Of a DNA stretch of 17,332 nt, positions 14,487 to 17,332 are shown piece by piece (within the stretch, counting starts at the first letter, position 1; every line of letters starts with the position of its first letter). Under the pieces are notes generated by a model that was not told the DNA's origin, did no database searches, and worked only from the letters and a program-made list of their open reading frames with translations. Source of the DNA: an uncultured Clostridia bacterium (GTDB lineage Bacteria > Bacillota > Clostridia > JAAYHZ01); NCBI GenBank assembly GCA_937894465.1, contig CALCRE010000211.1, forward strand, positions 1-17,332. The letters are read 5' to 3'. The position numbers and the translations under genes are program-made.

Positions 14487-15635
14487 TCAAATAAATTCCA
14501 TGAAAACTAAATTTGCATAATCCAACCCTTTTCGAGTTAAGCAAATCTTATTTTCACTAAATATAATCAGTTCTTTTTTTAGCAGTCCTTCAATTTTTTC
14601 CCGGTAATAATCCATAAAGTTAACCTCGAACCGCTCTTTAAATTCCTTAAGGTCAATCCCATCGGTCAACCTAAACCCTAGCATGGCAAATTCGCTCATG
14701 CGGCCTATAAAGTCAATGGCTTCGGATTCAACCACAGCACCGCCTTGTTCTTTCACCTTACTTATATATTCCAAGATATCATCCGTATTACAGGATCGAA
14801 CATAATTGATATAGGAATGTGCTCCTGCACCGAATCCGATGTAGTCACCGGTTTTCCAATAGTTCATATTATGCTTTGACTCGTAACCCGGCTTTGCAAA
14901 ATTGGATATTTCGTAATGTTTGTAGCCCGCTTTTTTTAAGGTTTCAAGCAGATAATCATACATTTGCCGATTCAAGACATCCGACATCTCGGTATATTGT
15001 CCGTTTTTTATATGCCTGTATAAAGGTGTGCCCTCTTCCAATATCAAATCATAGCAGGATATATGCTCCGGATTAAGATTCAATAAGGTGTCCACTGAAT
15101 TTCTCCAATCGACAAATGTTTGCCAGGGGAAACCGAAAATAAGATCTGCGCTGATATTGTCAAACCCCGCTTCCCTTGCATGTTTAAAAGATCCGGTGAA
15201 ATCTTCGAACCGATGAATTCTACCGATTTTTTTCAGTTCATGATCATTTACCGATTGCAACCCTATGCTTAATCGGTTAAAACCGGTAGATTGATAGATT
15301 TTTAAGCTTTGAGGAGTCAATGTTCCCGGATTAGCTTCTAAAGTTGCTTCTTGGCACATGGAGAAATCAAATAACTCATGCAATAATCCCATGATCTTCC
15401 GGATGAATAAAGGATCAGGATAGGTTGGTGTCCCGCCTCCGAAGTAGACGGTTGATATCTTTTTACCATTTAATGACATGGATCTTGATTTGATTTCATC
15501 CTGCAATGCATTCATATATGCAGGAATCAGATGTTCCATCCCTTGATAGGATGCAAAATCGCAATACGTACATTTTCGCTTACAGAAAGGAAAATGTACG
15601 TATATCGATAAAGAATTTTTACATAAATCAGACAT
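14487..15635 (-). CDS. hemW: HemW-type radical SAM heme chaperone
   Basis: HemW binds heme and an Fe-S cluster and is thought to deliver heme to membrane respiratory proteins. Older annotations call it oxygen-independent coproporphyrinogen III oxidase. The 382 residues begin with IYVHFPFCKRKCTYCDF, giving the radical SAM CxxxCxxC motif (Cys 18, 22, 25). The following residue pair is DF where true HemN has an extra Cys, which favours HemW. GGGTPT is at 66-71, EANPGTL near 97, and the HemW-typical HNMNYW and GFGAGAHSY lie near 252-275, followed by the HemN C-terminal domain. One base separates its ATG from the lepA stop and there is no strong Shine-Dalgarno site, suggesting translational coupling. 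Confidence 0.95.
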   Translation of the reverse strand: MSDLCKNSLSIYVHFPFCKRKCTYCDFASYQGMEHLIPAYMNALQDEIKSRSMSLNGKKISTVYFGGGTPTYPDPLFIRKIMGLLHELFDFSMCQEATLEANPGTLTPQSLKIYQSTGFNRLSIGLQSVNDHELKKIGRIHRFEDFTGSFKHAREAGFDNISADLIFGFPWQTFVDWRNSVDTLLNLNPEHISCYDLILEEGTPLYRHIKNGQYTEMSDVLNRQMYDYLLETLKKAGYKHYEISNFAKPGYESKHNMNYWKTGDYIGFGAGAHSYINYVRSCNTDDILEYISKVKEQGGAVVESEAIDFIGRMSEFAMLGFRLTDGIDLKEFKERFEVNFMDYYREKIEGLLKKELIIFSENKICLTRKGLDYANLVFMEFI

Positions 15636-15636
15636 T

Positions 15637-17332
15637 TTAAGAATCCAATTTCAAAACGCTCATGAAGGCTTCTTGCGGTACTTCCACACTGCCAACCTGT
15701 CGCATTCTCTTCTTTCCTTCTTTTTGCTTTTCCAAAAGCTTTTTCTTACGAGAAATATCACCGCCGTAGCACTTTGCCAAAACATCCTTTCGCATTGCGC
15801 TGATGGTTTCGCGAGCAATAATTTTACCTCCGATACAGGCTTGGATTGGTATTTCAAACATATGTCTGGGGATGCTGTCCTTTAGTTTTTCCGCTATTCT
15901 ACGACCTCTTCCGTAAGCTTTTTCTTCGTGAACAATAAATGACAATGCATCTACCGGTTCTCCGTTTAACATAATGTCCAGCTTCACCAATTTGGAGGGT
16001 CTATATTCCAAGATCTCATAATCATAGGATGCATATCCTTTGGTTCTGGATTTCAAAGCGTCAAAAAAGTCATAAATAATTTCATTCAAAGGCATTTCAT
16101 ACTCTACGGAGGTTCTTGATTCATCCAAGTATTTCATCTCTTTGTATACACCTCTTCGATCCTGACACAGTTCCATAATGGCACCGACATATTCCGGTGG
16201 TGTGTAGATTGTGGTCTTGACAATAGGTTCCTCTATTCTGTCAATTGTTGACACCTCGGGCATATTGGTGGGATTATCGATTCTAAGTTCCTTTCCTGAA
16301 ACGGTGAACACCTTGTAAATAACACTCGGAGCAGTGGTAACGATATCCAAATCGAATTCTCTTTCAATCCGCTCCTGAATGATTTCCATATGAAGCAACC
16401 CTAAAAATCCGCAACGGAAACCAAACCCTAAAGCAATTGAAGTCTCCGGTTCATAATGAAGGGAAGCATCATTTAGTTTCAGCTTGGCCAATGCATCCTT
16501 CAAATCCTCATATCTGGCACTATCTGCGGGATATATACCGCAAAACACAACAGAAACGGATTTCCGATAACCGGCAAGAGGCTTTGAAGCCGGCTTTCTA
16601 ACAAGGGTAACAGTGTCCCCCACTTGGGTATCCGATACGTTCTTGATACTAGCGGCAAAAATACCGACTTCTCCCGCTCTTAATTCATCACATTTTTCAA
16701 AACCGGACACCTTCAAGTAACCTAATTCATTGACTTGAAATTCCTTTTTGGTATTCATCATCAGAACTTGATCACCCATACGCAATACACCTTCACGGAT
16801 ACGGACCAATACCATGACTCCTTTATAGCTGTCATACCATGAATCAAATATGAGGGCTTGCAATGGATTTTCCGTGTCGCCTTCAGGAGCAGGTATTCCT
16901 TTGACGACGGCATGTAAAACATCCTTGATATTCAACCCTTGCTTTGCAGAGATCAAGGGTGCTTCAGATGCATCCAAACCAATGATATCTTCTATCTCCT
17001 TTTTCGCTACTTCCGGTCTTGCACTTACCAGGTCGATTTTATTGATGACGGGAATCACTTCCAAATTATTGTCCAAAGCAAGGTAAACGTTAGCCAGTGT
17101 TTGAGCTTCAATTCCTTGGGACGCATCAACAACAAGCAAAGCGCCTTCACAGGCCGCAAGGCTTCGGGAAACTTCATAATTGAAGTCAACATGACCCGGG
17201 GTGTCAATGAGGTTCATCACATATTCCTCACCATCGGTATGCACATATTTCATACGTATGGCTCTTGATTTGATGGTGATTCCTCTCTCCCTTTCTATAT
17301 CCATGTTGTCTAAAACCTGTTCGTGCATGTTA
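15637..17332 (-). CDS. lepA: elongation factor 4 (LepA), 5' end beyond the window
   Basis: LepA is a ribosome-associated GTPase that remodels or back-translocates stalled ribosomes and aids initiation. The frame is open to the right edge. The ATG at 17328 is internal: the protein there is already in the conserved EQVLDNMDIERERGITIK segment, and roughly 40 residues including the P-loop are missing. Counting from that Met, G2 is in RERGIT (13-18), G3 DTPGH (42-46), G4 NKID (96-99) and G5 SAK (127-129). EF-G-like domains follow, with GFGFRCGFLGLLHMEIIQER, then the LepA-specific C-terminal domain with AKCYGGDISRKKKLLEKQKE. The lepA-hemW-hrcA order is conserved in Firmicutes. Confidence 0.97.
   Translation of the reverse strand, partial: NMHEQVLDNMDIERERGITIKSRAIRMKYVHTDGEEYVMNLIDTPGHVDFNYEVSRSLAACEGALLVVDASQGIEAQTLANVYLALDNNLEVIPVINKIDLVSARPEVAKKEIEDIIGLDASEAPLISAKQGLNIKDVLHAVVKGIPAPEGDTENPLQALIFDSWYDSYKGVMVLVRIREGVLRMGDQVLMMNTKKEFQVNELGYLKVSGFEKCDELRAGEVGIFAASIKNVSDTQVGDTVTLVRKPASKPLAGYRKSVSVVFCGIYPADSARYEDLKDALAKLKLNDASLHYEPETSIALGFGFRCGFLGLLHMEIIQERIEREFDLDIVTTAPSVIYKVFTVSGKELRIDNPTNMPEVSTIDRIEEPIVKTTIYTPPEYVGAIMELCQDRRGVYKEMKYLDESRTSVEYEMPLNEIIYDFFDALKSRTKGYASYDYEILEYRPSKLVKLDIMLNGEPVDALSFIVHEEKAYGRGRRIAEKLKDSIPRHMFEIPIQACIGGKIIARETISAMRKDVLAKCYGGDISRKKKLLEKQKEGKKRMRQVGSVEVPQEAFMSVLKLDS

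Noticed and set aside
17326..17328. ATG at 17328 as the lepA start
   Set aside because: Conserved LepA sequence has already begun there and the GTPase P-loop would be missing; the frame is open to the window edge, so the gene is simply cut.
1..17332. tRNA, rRNA, CRISPR array, insertion sequence, phage genes or a novel defence system
   Set aside because: I looked on both strands and found no repeat-spacer pattern, transposase, integrase, terminal repeats, cloverleaf or defence-type domain; the content is conserved housekeeping genes.

Overview
The window is a block of bacterial housekeeping genes, almost all on the minus strand. The sequence is AT-rich, with strong Shine-Dalgarno sites and tight operon packing. 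Several features point to a Firmicute, most likely of class Clostridia: a perfect CIRCE operator, an HrcA-GrpE-DnaK-DnaJ locus, a DnaK without the N-terminal-domain insert of Gram-negative forms, a RemA (DUF370) protein, a single-chain glycyl-tRNA synthetase and pyruvate,phosphate dikinase. No genus can be named from what is visible.

Read in the direction of transcription (right to left), the layout is as follows. (1) lepA (its 5' end lies beyond the right edge) and hemW are almost contiguous. (2) A sigma-A-type promoter with CIRCE at its start site drives hrcA-grpE-dnaK, and a long hairpin follows dnaK. (3) dnaJ-prmA-rsmE has its own extended -10 promoter and 4-base stop/start overlaps, with yicC 30 bases behind. 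(4) A promoter overlapping the yicC stop codon drives remA-gmk-rpoZ-glyQS, which ends at a clear intrinsic terminator. (5) An AT-rich gap of 460 bases holds a candidate promoter for the monocistronic ppdK, which ends in a hairpin. (6) At the left end, a TetR-family regulator on the plus strand converges on ppdK. An open reading frame without a usable start lies on the minus strand at the left edge and may be a piece of a divergent neighbour.

The genes cover protein quality control (HrcA/GrpE/DnaK/DnaJ), translation (LepA, PrmA, RsmE, GlyQS), transcription and nucleotide supply (omega subunit, guanylate kinase), heme handling (HemW), RNA turnover (YicC), the matrix regulator RemA, and PEP/pyruvate interconversion (PPDK). 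Two neighbourhoods that are separate in Bacillus subtilis are joined here: the lepA/hrcA/dnaK/prmA/rsmE cluster and the yicC/remA/gmk/rpoZ cluster.

I see no mobile element, CRISPR array, RNA gene, riboswitch or evidently novel system. The points worth a second look are regulatory (separation of dnaJ from the CIRCE unit, symmetric elements in the remA leader, absence of a T-box before glyQS), several non-ATG starts, and the unexplained fragment beside the TetR gene.
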